Shown piece by piece: positions 62,173 to 64,000 of a DNA stretch of 64,000 bases (position 1 is its first letter; every line of letters begins with the position of its first letter). The DNA lies in the NCBI RefSeq assembly GCF_040744945.1, contig NZ_CP160453.1, forward strand, positions 1,922,001 through 1,986,000, read 5' to 3'. The position numbers were made by a program, and so were the translations under genes. This DNA is from Saccharothrix sp. HUAS TT1 (lineage in GTDB: Bacteria > Actinomycetota > Actinomycetes > Mycobacteriales > Pseudonocardiaceae). Below the pieces are notes generated by a model. That model was not told the origin of the DNA, searched no databases, and saw only the letters and a program-made list of their open reading frames with translations.

Positions 62173-64000
62173 CTAGTCCTCGTCGTCCAGGTCGCGGGTG
62201 GCGCGCTTGGCCAGCGCTTCACGCACCGTGACCGGATCGACCGGGTAGCGGTTGCCGGTCGAGGGCACCTTGACGCCCTCGGCGGCCAGCAGCTCCCGCA
62301 GTTGCTTGCCAGTGAGCTTGCGGTACGGGCTCCAGTCGGGCGCGTGCTTGGCCAGCAGCGCGGGCACGTCGGCCGCGGGCACGGTGTCGTGGCCCAGCAC
62401 CTCGGACACGTCCTCCAGCAGGTCGCGGGGAGCCGGCGGCGCGGCGCGCTCCGGGGTGCCGGTGACCACGGCCGGGTGGACCTTGGTCATGGCACGCTCG
62501 ATGACCTCGGTGGCCGCGTCCCACCCGGTGTCGTCGTTGACCTGGATGAAGAACCACTTCAGCACCTCGAACCGCTCGGCGGTCGCGCCGGTGAGGATCG
62601 ACGTGCCCCGGTCCTTGCCCGGACGCAGCTCGGTCGCGCGGATACCGGCCTGGAACGACCCGTCGCCCAGGAAGCCGTCGTTGGAGCGCCACGACTTCAC
62701 CGCGAAGCACGCGTTGAGCTGCACCAGCTCCACGATCTTCGGCGGGATGGCGTCGGCCCGCGACGACTGGGTGTCGAAGCCCAGGATGATGCCGGTCTTG
62801 CGGGCACGGCGCAGGGTCTGCACCGCCAGTTCCGCGGCTTCCTCGCCCTGGGCGCTGCCGAACAGCTCGTGGCACTCGCTGAACAGCGCCACGATCGGCC
62901 GCAGGTCCGGGTGCTTCTCGGCGAGCCCGCGCGTGACCTTCTTCGCGCCCAGCTCGGCCAACCGCGCCTCACGACGCCCTACCTCGTTGTACAGCTCCCG
63001 CAGCGACTCCACCGCCGAGTCCACCACGGCGGCATCGGTGCCGCGCTCGTAGCGGGCCAGACGGGGCCGGTAGGCGTCGAAGTCGCCGTTGCCCGCGAAC
63101 ACGAACACCCACAGCTCGGCGAGCGGGTCCAGGGCCGCGCCGAGCATGAGCACGCGGGCGGCGTTGGACTTGCCCTGCCCCATCATCCCGCCGAACACGA
63201 CGTTCGCCGAGACCAGCGCGGGCGCGACGACGTCCCCGCGCTGGGAGACGCCCAGCGGCACGCCGGTGAACACGTCGGCCGTGCCGGCGGACAGCAGCGG
63301 GTAGGGCGGCGCGGCCTTGGTGGACAGACCGGGGTCGGCCACCCACAGGTCCACGAACCCGGCGCGCTCGGCGGCGTTGGGCCACACTTCCATCGGGTCG
63401 CGGTGCAGGTTGCGGGCCAACACGTCGCGCTTGTCGCTGATCATGTCCGGGGTCACGCCGAGCGGCAGGGAGAACGTGGCCTGGTAGCCGCGCTGGTTGA
63501 CCCGCACCGGCGGGGTGGCGAACTCCACCGTCCACCCCGACTTGATGGCCTTGTTCAGCGCCGGGATGCCCAGGTGCACCAGGGCCTCACCGATGCCGCC
63601 GGGGGTGACCACGCGGTGGGTCTCCTCCCGCTGGGTCGGCGACATGGCCCATGCGGGCACGTCGGCGGCGGACGAACCGGCGCGGTGCGCGGCCAGCAGC
63701 CACACCGCCGGCACACCGAGGATGGCGGCCTGGACGCCGAGCATGACCACGGTGCCCAGCACGTCGCCGGTGGCGGTGACGAAGCCCCACCACTCCGACC
63801 AGGTCCAGCCACCGGCCCACAGGTGCACGGCCACCCCGACCATGAGCAGCACCGCGAACAGCACGATCACGGCCAGCAGCACCGTGCGCACCAACGCCAG
63901 CACCGTCCGGGGAGCGCCGGTGATCCGGTCGCGCCGGTCGGCCTTGGCCTGCCGCAACCGGTCCTGCCACTCGGCGATGCCGGCCGCGTCACCCTGCGCC
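62173..64000 (-). CDS. FtsK/SpoIIIE (TraB-like) DNA translocase of the element, 5' end outside window
   Basis: At least 608 residues are visible; the frame is still open at the window edge (AQGDAAGIAEWQDRL upstream of the first possible start). Two membrane helices (VLLAVIVLFAVLLMVGVAVH and VVMLGVQAAILGVPAVWLLA) precede the motor. Walker A is GGMMGQGKSNAARVL and Walker B PIVALFSECHELF. The C-terminal 70 residues end in a winged-helix-like block (KLTGKQLRELLAAEGVKVPS) that could read recognition repeats. It would pump double-stranded DNA into the recipient during conjugation. Nearby GTTAGG repeats are candidate targets. Confidence 0.88.
   Translation of the reverse strand, partial: AQGDAAGIAEWQDRLRQAKADRRDRITGAPRTVLALVRTVLLAVIVLFAVLLMVGVAVHLWAGGWTWSEWWGFVTATGDVLGTVVMLGVQAAILGVPAVWLLAAHRAGSSAADVPAWAMSPTQREETHRVVTPGGIGEALVHLGIPALNKAIKSGWTVEFATPPVRVNQRGYQATFSLPLGVTPDMISDKRDVLARNLHRDPMEVWPNAAERAGFVDLWVADPGLSTKAAPPYPLLSAGTADVFTGVPLGVSQRGDVVAPALVSANVVFGGMMGQGKSNAARVLMLGAALDPLAELWVFVFAGNGDFDAYRPRLARYERGTDAAVVDSAVESLRELYNEVGRREARLAELGAKKVTRGLAEKHPDLRPIVALFSECHELFGSAQGEEAAELAVQTLRRARKTGIILGFDTQSSRADAIPPKIVELVQLNACFAVKSWRSNDGFLGDGSFQAGIRATELRPGKDRGTSILTGATAERFEVLKWFFIQVNDDTGWDAATEVIERAMTKVHPAVVTGTPERAAPPAPRDLLEDVSEVLGHDTVPAADVPALLAKHAPDWSPYRKLTGKQLRELLAAEGVKVPSTGNRYPVDPVTVREALAKRATRDLDDED

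Larger units (their letters stand above)
58100..64000. mobile_element. Integrative and conjugative element (AICE type), left part
   Basis: Everything from the tRNA-Tyr end to the window edge is one module on the minus strand: tyrosine integrase, excisionase, DUF3631 ATPase, two small genes, a repeat-rich non-coding locus and an FtsK/TraB-like DNA translocase. This content and the tRNA target fit an AICE, which moves as double-stranded DNA with a single translocase. SLP1 of Streptomyces coelicolor also uses a tRNA-Tyr gene. The right end, replication initiator and regulators may lie beyond 64000. Confidence 0.85.

Overview
High-GC (roughly 70 %) actinobacterial chromosome. GTG starts are frequent, genes overlap as ATGA/GTGA/TGATG, and gene content (menaquinone genes, mgtA, an M. 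tuberculosis Cds1-like enzyme, korAB) points to Pseudonocardiales, probably the Saccharothrix/Lentzea/Actinosynnema group. The genus is an inference.

Layout. 1-3.5 kb: end of an unknown gene, an autoregulated-looking PadR/small membrane protein pair, an ADP-ribosylglycohydrolase and a Cds1-type cysteine desulfhydrase. 3.5-14.1 kb: classical (o-succinylbenzoate) menaquinone genes menA, menE, menB, menD and an isochorismate synthase, interrupted by a secreted SH3-like protein, a secreted M1 metallopeptidase and an ECF sigma factor with its membrane partner. 14.2-18.3 kb: a DUF3592 protein and the phenylacetyl-CoA epoxidase operon paaABCDE. 18.3-22.8 kb: two small hypotheticals, an inositol-monophosphatase-family enzyme and two tandem GT4 glycosyltransferases (the first mgtA-like). 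23.0-42.2 kb: menG, menJ, the complete 14-gene nuoA-N complex I operon and a polyprenyl diphosphate synthase, so quinone synthesis and the main quinone-reducing dehydrogenase lie side by side. Two near-perfect Rex operators precede nuoA. 42.3-49.9 kb: rarD, a large acidic low-complexity membrane-anchored protein, korAB, an enoyl-CoA hydratase and an Lrp/AsnC regulator. 50.0-54.0 kb: DDAH-like hydrolase, an S-adenosylmethionine methyltransferase, small accessory genes and a LysR regulator. 54.1-57.9 kb: an orphan NuoB/NuoC/NuoI-like trio, htpX, rfbA and a YajQ-family gene. 58.0 kb: tRNA-Tyr, followed to the window end by one side of an integrative conjugative (AICE-type) element: integrase, excisionase, DUF3631 ATPase, small genes, a cluster of GTTAGG repeats and an FtsK/TraB-like translocase running off the window.

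How it fits together. MenF/D/E/B/A, GrcC-like polyprenyl synthase, MenG and MenJ make and tailor partially saturated menaquinone. NuoA-N reduces it, and Rex (which senses NADH/NAD+) probably controls at least nuo. KorAB yields reduced ferredoxin and succinyl-CoA.

Most unusual structures: two intergenic elements (22831-22970 and 42181-42319) sharing one architecture, three 22-bp units followed after 7-8 bp by three inverted 22-bp units; the orphan NuoB2-C2-I2 trio with a strong leader hairpin; and a clt-like repeat cluster next to the conjugative translocase.
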